Assembly (NCBI GenBank): GCA_963971575.1
Contig: OZ020612.1
Span: forward strand, 68,631,869-68,695,868
Origin: Liopterus haemorrhoidalis
Taxonomy: Eukaryota > Arthropoda > Insecta > Coleoptera > Dytiscidae
Direction: 5' to 3'
Length of the DNA: 64,000 nt
Positions within the stretch are counted from its first letter, which is position 1; the number at the start of each line of letters is the position of its first letter. Of the stretch, positions 1 to 10,654 are shown piece after piece. The notes under the pieces are model-generated. The model did no database searches. It saw only the letters and a program-made list of their open reading frames with translations, and was not told where the DNA came from. The position numbers and the translations under genes were made by a program.

Positions 1-485
1 CAGATTGATTATCGCTCAATCATCGATAAAAGAACGGTTTGAGCTTATTTGGACAAAACGCAGATTCACTCTGTTAGAAACACCGCCAAATATCTAATGA
101 TGTGGATGACTTTTAGCTTTGGTATTTTGACCGCGCGCCGAGCAAAATAAATAAAAAAATTGCAAAAAAGTTATTTGGAATCTCATGAGAATGAAGGCGT
201 ATTCACTTTTATTTTTTATGTAAATTTGTTGAAACAAAAGATTGTTAAAAACTGTATTGTTTTTGGTTATACCTACATATTATTAGAATTTTGGTAGACC
301 TGAGAAGTTTTATGCATGCAGAAGGTTGAAATTTCATTACCCAATGCACAACTTTATTGTTATTGAAGATGGGGTACAACATTAAATTTGAATGTTATTT
401 TGTTTCTTGATATTATATTATCTATAATAGTATATTTATTAAAAATAAAAAAATAAATAAATAAACAATTGATTATCAAATACAG
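1..485. other. AT-rich sequence, no gene seen
   Basis: No frame of useful length and no repeat boundary is visible. The stretch has runs of A/T and a short palindromic TATTATA cluster near 415-435. I see nothing that supports a gene. Confidence 0.4.
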
Positions 486-781
486 GAGATATTTGATTAC
501 ACTGGTCAACACAATTTTTGCTGACTTACATCTAAGACTTGTTTCTTACTAATTTGGTGCTGCTGAACTCAAATATCACATCAGTTTTTGCGTATCACAT
601 CAGATTTTTGCTCTACGACAAATACATATTTTCGGCCAAATAATGCTTCTATCGTTTAATTTTAGACGTCGATACTGTAATTGGTACAAATTTGGCGAAC
701 AATAAGGACTAAATAATTAGAAAATATTCTTAAAATTTTATTTATAGTGAAATAAAGAATGAGAACAGTTTTAATTACATT

Positions 782-1468
782 TTAATGCATTGGAGTGTTA
801 AAATAAAAATATAAAATATAAGGATTAAATGGTCGTTTGTAAAATCTTCTGGAGTGCACTATTCCCGATATGTCTCTTTTAATACTCCAACAATAGTCAG
901 CCATCATGTGAGTATCCCACCTTCCTTGATAACGTCTCTCCATCTCTTTTAAATCCTGATGAAAACGTTCACCAAGTTCATCACTAACATCTCCAAGATT
1001 GACAGGAAATTTGTCAAGATGACTGTTTAAAAAATGAAGTTTCACGCTCATGTTGCACCCCTGATGATGATAATTTTCAATCAAATTTTCAAGGACTTCC
1101 ACATAGTTTTCGGCTTTTTTATTCCCAAGAAAATTTTTGATGAGCGCCACGAAAGACTGCCATACATTCTTTTCCATATCATCCATATGTACAGTGAAAT
1201 GTGGATCATTCACTAATTTTCTAATTTGTGGTCCGTCAAAAATGCTAGCTTTTAGCTTTTCATTAGTGAGACTTTGAAATGTTTCAGATATATATTTGAA
1301 ACAGTCACCATCTTTGTTCAACGCTTTTACAAACTGCTTCATTAGACCCAGTTTAATATGAAGAGGGGGGAAAATGAATAGGTGTTGGGTTTTAAATTCG
1401 ACTCTGCTTAATCTGTTCGCCACAAACCAATCTTGCGCAGCATTTATTAAGGTGTTATTGGATTTCAT
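782..1468 (-). CDS. Transposon-associated uncharacterised protein (228 aa)
   Basis: An uninterrupted 228-codon frame on the minus strand. The protein has a PPLHIKLGLMKQFVKALNK block at about residues 34-52, then GPQIRKLVND, a NFLGNKKAENY block, GCNMSVKLHFLNSHLDKFP, and DELGERFHQDLKEMERRYQGRWD followed by MMADYCW. I recognise this layout from a multi-copy family of unknown function in arthropods and Hydra, usually labelled uncharacterised and found in repeats; that comes from family memory and was not searched. The start at 1468 lies only a few bases beyond the end of a reverse transcriptase fragment on the same strand, so the element appears inserted in, or fused to, a dead LINE. The downstream side (about 486-780) also looks like part of the element. 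Host function is unlikely, but the frame is intact. Confidence 0.55.
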   Translation of the reverse strand: MKSNNTLINAAQDWFVANRLSRVEFKTQHLFIFPPLHIKLGLMKQFVKALNKDGDCFKYISETFQSLTNEKLKASIFDGPQIRKLVNDPHFTVHMDDMEKNVWQSFVALIKNFLGNKKAENYVEVLENLIENYHHQGCNMSVKLHFLNSHLDKFPVNLGDVSDELGERFHQDLKEMERRYQGRWDTHMMADYCWSIKRDISGIVHSRRFYKRPFNPYILYFYFNTPMH

Positions 1469-1764
1469 TTCTTATCGTCTGCATATAAAAAAGACTTTGC
1501 ATCCTCTATAAAAGTTGGTAAATCATTAATGTAAATCAGAAACAACAGCGGGGCTAATATTGAACCTTGCGGTACTCCAAAATGGATTTTTTTCTCATCA
1601 GATTGAGTATCATTTGCCCAAACATATTGTGTCCGGTTTGTTACAAAGGAATTTAGAAGTTTGCAACTCTCTGGGCTGATGTAGCATGACATTTTCTTTA
1701 TTAACAACTTTATTAGTGAGCTGCGTGGGAAATTTACCCATTGATTCTCTCTTTCATTATCCAC
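1465..1764 (-). pseudogene. Non-LTR retrotransposon reverse transcriptase fragment
   Basis: The frame holds the palm motifs of a LINE reverse transcriptase: FGVPQGSILAPLLFLIYINDLP followed by FLYADD, the catalytic YxDD box. Only about 99 residues remain, from the region before motif 4 to the YADD box, where the frame runs into the neighbouring transposon ORF. Fingers, thumb and endonuclease are missing, so it is a dead fragment. Confidence 0.8.
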
Positions 1765-2558
1765 TTCTCCCTATCCTGTGTCTCACGAAAGGCCAAAGAG
1801 GCTCATGAAGTAGGTCTACACTGCCTTGAATGTTAAAACTACCTACTAAACATATCCATAACGCACAGTGCACAACCAACTAATTTAAAGAGCTTTAAAC
1901 GTAGCTTTAATCTCTATAGATACCTGGTCAATTCAGTACTCTGTATATAGGTCTACATACAAAACAAACCAATTTTATTTATTTAAACAGTTATACTTTA
2001 TAACATTAACATTCATACAACATTTACCGTGCAATAAAATGCTCTAAGTACGAAGTTAAATAGCAGATCATGTTTGAATATCCTATAAAATAAAAATAAA
2101 AAATGTAACTTTAATTTAAAGGAATAAATGTCAAATGTTTTATAGAAACGTGGGTGGTCATGTTAGTAATATTTTCAACGATTATAACACAGTATCAATA
2201 TCCAATAATTGAAAGAAACACATAAAGTATCTTTCCATGTCATATTAATGGAACATTTGATATTCTGAATTGTGAAGTTTAACAATAGAGAAAATGATTT
2301 TGAACTTGAGTTCAACGTATCTTGTATATAATGACTGTTATATTGTCATTTTAAGTGTGTAATTTTCTATGTTTAAGTAATGTTTAGGATTATCCATATT
2401 TGAAAAAATATTATGTTACATCTATAAAAATAGAAGGTCAATGAACGAAAAGAGGATGTTATTTTTGTTAAAACATTTATAGAAATACTTACTTACTTAT
2501 TAAAAACCTAATTACCTTTTTACTATTTTCTGGTGTCAGGCTGTGTTGGTGTTGGCGT
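1765..2558. other. AT-rich intergenic sequence, one partial repeat
   Basis: No coding frame. At about 1855-1910 there is a short stretch resembling one arm of the palindromic element at 2560-2788 (shared TCCATAACGCACAG followed by related sequence), so a decayed relative may lie here. Confidence 0.35.
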
Positions 2559-2559
2559 T

Positions 2560-2788
2560 TGAGTATTAAGCTGCATTCAGAGCTCTGTAAATCAACACGT
2601 TGTACGCTATGGATAATTTTTAAACGAGGTCATTTGGTATGATCGGACATGCTCGTGCTTTGTCGTTGCTATACTACTGTTGAGCGATATAGTACGAGCT
2701 TGTCCGATCATACCAATTGCACTCGTTTAAAAACTATCCATAACGCACAGCGTGTTAATTTACTGAGCTCTGAATGCAGCTTTACTCG
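2560..2788. repeat. Palindromic (foldback) element
   Basis: Two arms of about 95 bp, roughly 2560-2660 and 2690-2788, are near-perfect reverse complements separated by about 30 bp. The outer ends read AAGCTGCATTCAGAGCTC and its complement; inner portions share TTGGTATGATCGGACA. The structure is a non-coding foldback or short inverted-repeat transposon. The open frame that crosses it is a by-product. No clear target duplication was found. Confidence 0.75.
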
Positions 2789-3218
2789 TACAGTCTCCAT
2801 ATTTCTTGCTACTATTTCTATCTTGTGTCATAGTCAGTGGCGATTCTAGGTCTAAGCAACTGGAGGGACAATGAAAGTTTGAATCAAACAATTCAAAAAC
2901 TTACCAGTTATACAGTTTTGTTTTCATATTAAATACAATAATGCAGTTAGATACTCGCAAAGGCGTGACTCAGATAATCAGACCAATTCTGTACCTCAGT
3001 TACTATGATATTAGTAACTAAATTCGTCACTATGAGCAAGGTCAGTTACTATCATGAATGAAAGTCATTATACTTTTTATAATATTTTATCTTGTAGTAA
3101 CGTTATTACACAGTAACTTTTTACAGAATTAATCTGAATACACCCACAATTTTTTAAAAATTATGCAACTTCTTTAAGTTTACCTTTGTCTTTAATTTTT
3201 AATAAATCTTTGTCTGAA

Positions 3219-3872
3219 CCCAGCAAACATTTTTATACGGGCCAGTACTGTTGAAGCACATACTCCCCGGCATTGAAAGTAATGGGCCAGTATCCCGGTG
3301 TCCCCGTGGCCGTTAGCTGGCCCATTAATGTATCAATTGCCGGCCCAGCAGCGGTAAAGTGCAAAATAATCGCATTAGTTGCAAGATTTATTTCTAACGG
3401 ACCAGTGCTTATATTATACCCTCTAGTATTTCAAATGTAACATATGTACATATATATACATTATACTTACCCAGTATTAAAATAAATTAATGGTTAGGTG
3501 CAAAATAAATACTCATTTGGCCATTTCACCATCGTTGAATAAATTTATTTAACAAATAAAGTTGACAATATCGCATCGGTTTTATACTATTAATGAAGAA
3601 ATTAACGTTGTCAATAGAATGATGCGATATTTACAACTTTATTCGTTGAATAAATTTATTCAACGATGATGAAACAAAAGTAAAATGTAACATTTTAACA
3701 AAAATAAGGAGTGCACATAAAATGGTGGTAAAGTACTACGTATAGGAGGAGTGCGAAATACAAATGTGAAGTAATTATTAATACTGGCGTTGCACAGACT
3801 TTTAGTGCCAGCAATTTACCAACAGAAAAAGCAGTTTGCCGGCATTCGGTCGATGGTTTAATGTTTGCTGGG
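3219..3872 (-). mobile_element. MITE with CCCAGCAAACAT termini, copy 1
   Basis: Starts CCCAGCAAACAT and ends ATGTTTGCTGGG. It interrupts the LINE codon GAA: the host sequence reads TCTGAA before and AAGGTATC after, so AA is duplicated (2-bp target duplication). Removing the element and one AA restores the frame S-E-G-I-F-P. It is the reverse complement of the copy at 5091-5462 but is longer because of an internal insertion at about 3405-3705. Non-coding; the superfamily is not assigned. Confidence 0.85.
3531..3668. repeat. Palindrome nested inside MITE copy 1
   Basis: Arms of about 48 bp (roughly 3531-3577 and 3621-3668) are inverted copies. Each carries CGTTGAATAAATTTATT at the outer side and ATATCGCATC at the inner side. 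The block lies in the part of copy 1 that is absent from copy 2, so it belongs to a later insertion. Confidence 0.7.
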
Positions 3873-4374
3873 AAGGTATCTTTCCAACATTTTGGAAACA
3901 CGCTCTTGTAGTGCCCATTTACAAGAAAGTTGACAAATCGTTAGTAGAAAATTACCGTCCTATTTTGAAATTATGTATTTTTGAAAAATTATTTGAGCGT
4001 ATTATTTATAAATATTTATTCTTATTCGTAAAAAATTATATTATCATCCACCAGCATGGTTTTCATCAGGGAAGGTCAGTGAATACAATTTTGGCTTTAT
4101 ATACAAATTTCATATTAAATTCCATGGACCAACGTATTAAGGTTAATGTTGTGTACACAGATTTCAGTAAGGCTTTTGACACAATTGATCATGATGCTCT
4201 ATTTAAAAAATTGAATCTTTTAGGGAAACATGGTAATATGTTAAAATGGTTTTTATCAGATTTGATTGGAAGGACACAAAGTGTTGCAGTAAATCGCAAG
4301 TAAAAAAATATTACTTCCGGTGTTCCGCAGGGCAGGCACTTAGGACCCTTGCTTTTCAATATTAAAAAATTCAA

Positions 4375-4735
4375 AAAATATGCAGTTTTCAAACTCATGC
4401 GGAAATACACCAATACAACACAAGAGGCAGGACGAATTTATACCCAGATTTTCTGAGACTTACTAAATCTCGTAATTGTGAGAACTTCTATGGAGTCAAA
4501 CTACTTAATAAGTTACCAGTGGAACTCAGAAGTTTGGGTTATAACGAATTCAAAAAAAGGATGAAGCAGTTTTTTACTGAACATCCATTTTACTCCACAG
4601 AAGAATTATTTAAATATAAGTTTTAAAAATGTAATAAAAATCTTGAAATCATATAATAATTGTATAATTAAATGTATATGTCTTGACTGACTTAAAACAG
4701 ATTTAATGTAACTAAGTCAATAAATATATTATATT
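4375..4735 (+). mobile_element. 3' fragment of a second LINE inserted in the first
   Basis: A frame encodes a typical LINE carboxy-terminal tail: NTRGRTNLYPDFLRLTKSRNC, then NFYGVKLLNKLPVELRSL, KKRMKQFF and a terminal stop at 4624-4626, followed by an AT-rich 3' tail. It sits between the LLFNI and INDIG segments of the host LINE, which are normally adjacent, so it was inserted as a 5'-truncated copy. Confidence 0.7.
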
Positions 4736-5090
4736 ATTAATATATTTATAAACGATATAGGTGCCTGCTTTCAGAATTCTCGTTTCCTTCTCTACGCTGA
4801 TGATTTAAAAATCAACAAATAGTTTCTCTACAAAATTGCTGTAATATACAATCTGATTTAAATATGTTAGAAAACTATCTTAAAGTCAACAAATTAAATG
4901 TAAATATTTCCAAATGCTCAACAATTTCTTTCACGAGAAACAGGACCTCTATCAATTACAGTTATTACCTCAACGATGAAAACATTTCTTCCGTTTCATT
5001 TATAAAGGATTTAGAAGTATTACTTTCGATCAGAAGTTAATATTTGATACGCATATGGATCTAATTATCAAAAAGTCATATAGAATGCTT

Positions 5091-5462
5091 CCCAGCAAAC
5101 ATTCAACTAACGGCCGAATGCCGGAAAACTGCTTTTATGCTGGTAAATTACTGGCACCAAAAGTAAGTGCAACGCCAGTATTAATAATGTACTTCACATT
5201 TGTATTTCGCATTCCGCCTATACGAAGTACTTTACCAGCATTTTATAAGCACTCTTCTTCACTCATACTTTTTACTTAAAACCATCAGAAATAAATCTTG
5301 CAACTAATGCGATTATTTTGCACTTTACCGTTGCTGGGCCGGCAACTGATACATCAATGGGTCAGTAACGGCCCCGGGGACACCGGGGTACTGGCCCATT
5401 ACTTTCAATGCCGGGGAGTATGTGCTTTACCAGTACTGGCCCGTATAAAAATGTTTGCTGGG
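5091..5462 (+). mobile_element. MITE with CCCAGCAAACAT termini, copy 2
   Basis: A 372-bp non-coding element starting CCCAGCAAACAT and ending ATGTTTGCTGGG. It splits the LINE codons R-M-L-G-F: AGAATGCTT precedes it and TTGGTTTC follows, so the target duplication is TT. The uninterrupted relative at 60097-60660 reads KSYRMLGF and acts as the empty site. The interior matches copy 1 in inverted orientation over its outer portions. Confidence 0.9.
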
Positions 5463-5838
5463 TTGGTTTCATATATCGAAATAAGATTTCAAATGCTATA
5501 AAACTTTTCTTTCTCTGTATTACTCATTAGTTAGAAGTCAGTTAGAATTTTGCACTATATGTTGGTCTCCTCAATATTTTGTTTATATAAAAAGTTTAGA
5601 AAATGTACAAAATAGATTTATTAAAAATATTAATTACAGATTTCCAAACTTTCAATTGACATTGCTGTCTCTAGAAAATAGACGAACTATTATGGATATA
5701 AACTTAATTTACAAAATATTAAATAACAAAATTGATTGTTCGGACTTTCTAGAAAAGTTATTTTTTCGAATACCTTTTGTACGACAATACCAAATCAATA
5801 AAACGAGAATTACATTTGTAATTTTATTTTACAATTAT

Positions 5839-6600
5839 TAATATAGTTATTAAAATTGTAATTTCTAGAAATGAGAAATATATGCAATAAACATACTTAT
5901 TTAAAGCTGTCGCAGTAATGACTTAAGTCTGGGTTTTGTTTCAAGGTTACTTGCTAATAAAATGTACCAAAAAGTCGTAATTAATAAATTTAAGTCATGC
6001 ATGTTGTGCACTTGTAATTATAACATTTAATTGCGCATGGCCTTGGCAATAATTAAATACTTAAAAACTGTTGGATGTAAAAATATACATACATTTATAC
6101 TCGAATATAAAAATATTGCTTATTTTATTTTATGTATGTTATTTTCTCAACTATCCAAAGAACTTTGAATAACCAGACAAGTTATTTTTTGCCATAATTT
6201 GTTAAATATTTTAATTTAATTTTTCATATTTGCAAATAGGATACATTAATATATCCCATTTGCAAATAAATATTTTACTGGTTAGGTTACTATTTGAATT
6301 TTTGTGTCTTGACGTAGCATTGAAATTACTTGCTCTCCGCTGGTTGTTATAGGAGAGGCGTTCAAAAGCGTTCAGAATTTCTAAAAGCGCGCGAATGGCA
6401 CAGTTTTGGAAAATGAAAATACATCGATATAGTAGTGGAGATCTTTAATTATCTGTCAGGAAAACCCGTTAATCATTATTTGTTCTTGTTAACGAACTGC
6501 ATTATTTTTAAACACGTTTAGTTTCCCCGTACTTTATGGAATATGAAATTTCGTTTATCGAGTGGACGATTACAGAAAACTGCACTCAAAAATGTGCTTA
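5839..6600. other. AT-rich sequence, no gene seen
   Basis: No frame, conserved motif or repeat boundary that I can support. Confidence 0.4.
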
Positions 6601-6603
6601 AGA

Positions 6604-6670
6604 CCAGCGTTTCCCAACCTTTTTTGGCTTGCGTACCACTTGGTAGTACATCACGCTAAATTGTACCACT
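6604..6670. repeat. hAT-like terminal sequence fragment
   Basis: The sequence CCAGCGTTTCCCAACC with following GGCTTGCGTACCACTTGG resembles the CAGNGKTTCCCAACC ends of hAT-derived MITEs seen elsewhere in this window (15154, 23238, 32082). No matching opposite end was located, so it is an end fragment only. Confidence 0.4.
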
Positions 6671-6728
6671 TCGTAAAAATGATTGTATTTTGTATATTTA
6701 TTTACTTAATAGATATAATAGTAGATAG

Positions 6729-6779
6729 AAACGAAATATGACAAAATAGTAGATTCTACTATTTTGTCATATTTCGTTT
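6729..6779. repeat. Perfect 25-bp hairpin
   Basis: AAACGAAATATGACAAAATA and five further bases are followed, after a single unpaired base, by the exact reverse complement. A perfect short palindrome of this length is unlikely by chance; it is probably a fold-back duplication. Confidence 0.75.
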
Positions 6780-7187
6780 ACTAATAAATGGTTTCAATAA
6801 AAACACAGAATTATAAAAAATCAATTAATATATTTTCTATATTTTTATTATTATAATCATTATTATTATAATCAAATATTTTTATAAAATAAATTTAATG
6901 AGATCCTTGTGCTTGTTTCGAAGAACATAATTTTTTTAAATTTGGTTCAAAAGATTCGAGGTATACCCTTAAGTCTACAGCTGCGTTCAATCTGTTTCGA
7001 CACTTATTTTTTTTTAAAAATATATGAAGAAAAAGCTCTTTCTACTAATACCGTACTAGTAAACGGTAATAATAATTTAAGAGCTTTCTCAGAAAGTTGT
7101 TAATATTTTTTATCATTGTTTAACCAAAAATTAATTAGATTGTGTCGTTTGAATTCTACTTCTAAAGTTCTGTCACATGATAATTGT

Positions 7188-8162
7188 ATTATCTGTCTCA
7201 ATTTATAATACGAAACTAAGAGGAACATTTCATTTTTTATGTTGTCATGTTAAAATATCACCTTAGGGTGGTACTGCTGAAATGGCACCTGTCAAAACAT
7301 TTGACAATTCATATTTGACATTAAATTTTATGTCAATTTATTTTTTTAATTGAAAAGTCTTTTTATACAACCAAAATAAGAACATAACATCAGAAAATAT
7401 GCATAAGAGACAACAATTAGATAAATATACAAAAAAACACATATATAACGGTTATGGAAAACTTTTAGAAAAAAATGGAACAAAATTAAAAAGAGGCGAA
7501 ATTATAGACCTTGTGGCAGATATTTTTTCAGTAAATCTTGGTGTCCTTTTTGTTGTGAAATATAAAATAATTTACCCATTACAATTTCTTTAGATTTCTG
7601 AAGGAGAAGTAAGAAAAATTTTAAATTAAGGTGTAGAAAATTTAAGACTGACGAACATGGGAAGAGGTAATAATAAGAAAACAGATAGAACCACAGACTA
7701 CATGTTTCGGAAAGATTTGCAGAAAAAAATTTGGGATTTACATTCAAAAAATGAATATTTTTGTTTAAATATGTTATTAAATTTTGCAAAAGAAGAATTA
7801 GATTTTAAGGGCATCAGAATATGATAAATTATATATATATATAAATTATAAATGATAAATTATTATTATATAATATGTATTTTTGTTTTTTATATTTTAT
7901 CACGATATTTCATTGATAATCGTAATATTTTTTTACTATTATACGAGTAATAATCGAAAGTTTGATGAAATAAATATTAATATATACATTCAAAATATTT
8001 GACATGTCAATTTAGTAATAACCTCAATATGATGAAACTTAACCATACTTATAAAAGCCATATTTACAAGTTCACATGATTCTACAAAAGTCTATTTACA
8101 CCACAACAGTCACTAAAGTAACCAGACCTAGTTTCGTATTACAAACTGAGACAGATTATATT
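7188..8162. repeat. Element bounded by inverted repeats with small ORF
   Basis: The left end reads ATCTGTCTCAATTTATAATACGAAACTA-like sequence (about 7188-7222), and the complement of nearly the same sequence lies at about 8128-8162. Between them is a 64-codon + strand frame (7399-7593), rich in Lys, beginning MHKRQQLDKYTKKHIYNGYGKLL and containing LKRGEIIDLVADIFSVN, followed after a stop by a frame reading KKTDRTTDYMFRKDLQ. This resembles the DNA-binding start of a cut-and-paste transposase, but the family cannot be named. No target duplication was verified. Confidence 0.4.
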
Positions 8163-9172
8163 AAATTTTTATCAGCAACGTAAATTAAAAATAGTATCGG
8201 CCCAATCACACTTCCCTGGGGTACACCGCTAGTGCCAGGAAGTGACTTTGAAAGTTCAGGTCCAACGATCTGTTATTCAAAAACGTCCTACCGGCTACCG
8301 AAAGTACCTACCTTAGAGTAGTCTAAGCATATTACGTCTGTTGGAATAGAAATGTTAAGATGTTTTTACCAATAGTTTGTAGCAAGTAACAAATTGGAGA
8401 CAACAGATCTATCAGGTATAAAACCATATAGAGTTTCAGGAACAATATTGTTACGCAAAAGAAATAGCATAAGCTGGTCTACTATAATGCACTCAAGTAT
8501 CTTGGGTAGAATTACTTTCAAACTAACTGGACATTAATTTACCACCTGCAATTTGTTGCCCTTCTTAAACATTGGAATTACAGTTGACGTTAGCCAATCC
8601 TTAGGAATTGAACCTTAGTCGAATGAGTTCGTCATAATTATGACGAGGGCTTCAGCAATTTCTTCTCTGCATTGTTTCATCGGATATATGCAATCTGGTC
8701 ACAGCGCTGAACAGAGAGCTGTAGATATTGTATTAAGCTTTTCGATAACTATTTCCTTATTTATAACGACGTGCTGGAGTTCTTCATCGCAAAATCTTTA
8801 ATGAAATATATAACCGCAGATGAATTGTGGCTTCCTGTCTGATTTTCCTACATTTGGTCCTATATTCCTCTTTTGCTCTCCAGTCTCATATTTTGCCTCT
8901 TAAAATATTGAACTGTGTCATCAATCCAGTGACGTAAAGGTTTACATTTTAGCATATTTCCAACTGGGTTACGGGTTGTATACTTTACCATTCTTTGATT
9001 GGACATGTTGCTGTAAATGTGCAAGCCACTTGAGTCGTTTTGGTTTAATCACGACTAAAATATTCTCATCACCATATTTCGCTTGTATTTCATGGTTCAT
9101 GCATATATATTCGCCATTTATTTGGTCCTTCTTGAATTGACCCATATATGCGTTGGAGTAATTAACGTTCAA
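8163..9172 (-). pseudogene. LINE reverse transcriptase remnant
   Basis: On the minus strand, in the order of translation, decayed frames give VIPMFKKGNKLQ (about 8590-8550), PVSLKVILPKILECIIVDQL, ETLYGFIPDRSVVSNLL (motif resembling NxxxxGFxxxRS), and near 8230-8190 GVPQGSVIGPILFLIYVAD, the QG motif of LINE reverse transcriptases. A separate frame at 8969-9172 contains KRLKWLAHLQQHVQ, a motif common near the carboxy terminus of LINE ORF2. Stops and frameshifts are frequent, so the copy is dead. The family differs from the LINE at 3130-5838. Confidence 0.7.
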
Positions 9173-9239
9173 AAATACTGAACAGATTTTCCTCCGATTT
9201 TGTTAACGTCCAAAGTTCCGAGCCGTATAATACCATTGG

Positions 9240-10034
9240 TTTGTTAACCAATTAATATTTAATTATATAATACCATCGCTGAAGAGAACGAAACTATTAG
9301 TTACAGTCGAACCCTATTATTTCGACATAGCCCAACAACATACACATTTTGGAAAATAGATAAATCAATTTAGGTACTTACGCATTTAAATGTAGATAAC
9401 CAAATTTGACCTATTACTGTACGTAATCATATCTCGAGCAGTAATAACTAATGAAATCTTGAAACTAGCTTTTATTGCAGTATTATTATAACGTTGACTA
9501 CACCTATTAAACTATTACATTACCATAAATAAATAGTAAATCGAATTGAAATTAAAGTTAAAAATTTATTATCGTCAATAAACCATAAAAATAAATAACA
9601 GTCTCTATTAAGAAATCCGAATACTTTCTCTGTCTCAGTTGTTATTCATTTAGTTCATCGTACCTCCGTAGCTAAAGATCGTCTCACGTTTCCTTCGTAG
9701 AGACAATAGCATTTCTTTAAATAACCTTGAATAGCAATAAATCTCGTGATGACATAACTCAGAACTGCGCGACCAAATATATTTAACTCTATATTTCACA
9801 GCGGGTCGCTCATTGTTATAGCCGCCATAAAATATAGGCTTTTGACGTGATTTAGCATACACAATAATCTTAGAATAGGTATTAGAATATAAAGACGTTG
9901 GTGAATTTCGGAACAAACAACACCGGAAAACTTTTAAGTGATTTGTAACTTTTAACTTTTAAGTGAACTTTTAAACTTTTTTTGTTTTCAAGATTCCCAA
10001 TACAGGCGTACCTAGAATATCGAAAACTCTATTA
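9240..10034. other. AT-rich sequence, no gene seen
   Basis: An 88-codon minus frame at 9650-9916 has no recognisable motif and biased composition; I treat it as chance. Confidence 0.4.
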
Positions 10035-10636
10035 TACCCTTTTCACACTAGATCTTTAAGATCGGATGTTAAAGTGAATGTATCTTTAAACGCTAATGTG
10101 AAACCGTACGGCCTCGTCTAAACACAACCGATGTTTAAGACAGAGATCTGCGTCTTTAACTTCGTCCGCATTACCAACTTAATTTCTATTATAAAAAAAT
10201 ACTCCTTGAATTTATGCTGTCAACATTTTATATTATCATAAACAAGAATACTGTATTATATCGACGTTATAAGAAGTTTAGACTTATTGTTATAATAAAA
10301 TTATTGATTTTAATAATGTGTTTAATAAAATACAGAGCTACAATAATTGAGATAAAATGTATCGACTTACATGTTAATACAGGTGCAATATATTCTTTAT
10401 TGTAGTGCCTTTATTGTAGAATGAAATGAAATATTCTTAATTGTTTATAATAATTCAAAATGTGCGTCTGCGCGGACAGGTCAAAACTGGTAATTTCATG
10501 ACGGTAACTTAAGGACAAAATTACTGTAGCTGATGACAGCACCAGAGATTTAAACATCAAGTGTGAAAGCATACCGATCTTAAACATCGGTGAACTTTAA
10601 GGTCACTCGTCTTAAAGATCTAGTGTGAAAAGGGTA
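10035..10636. mobile_element. Harbinger-like MITE
   Basis: The termini are inverted: TACCCTTTTCACACTAGATC at the left and its complement at the right, continuing into TTTAAGA. The element is flanked by TTA on both sides (10032-10034 and 10637-10639), which fits the 3-bp TWA target duplication of PIF/Harbinger elements. It is 602 bp with no transposase. The 63-codon frame inside is low complexity. Confidence 0.75.
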
Positions 10637-10654
10637 TTAACGATATCTCGCTAT

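Larger units (their letters stand above)
3130..5838 (+). pseudogene. LINE (non-LTR retrotransposon) with nested insertions
   Basis: Reading across insertions recovers a long reverse transcriptase region: KNYATSLSLPLSLIFNKSL before 3219, then GIFPTFWKHALVVPIYKK (3873 on), NYRPI, QHGFHQGRS, VVYTDFSKAFDTIDHD (motif A), SGVPQG (about 4316-4333), LLFNI, then after a break INDIGACFQNSRFLLYADD (catalytic YADD, about 4795), the region ending KSYRML at 5090, and GFIYRNKIS... to about 5838. Four interruptions are visible: a MITE at 3219-3872, a stop after 4300, a foreign LINE tail at about 4375-4735, and a second MITE at 5091-5462. The same family appears on the minus strand at 60097-60660, where KSYRMLGF is uninterrupted and serves as the empty site for the second MITE. 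Dead copy. Confidence 0.85.

Noticed and set aside
3836..4303. Start of a reverse transcriptase ORF at 3836
   Set aside because: The first dozen codons lie in the end of the MITE; the true LINE sequence resumes at 3873.
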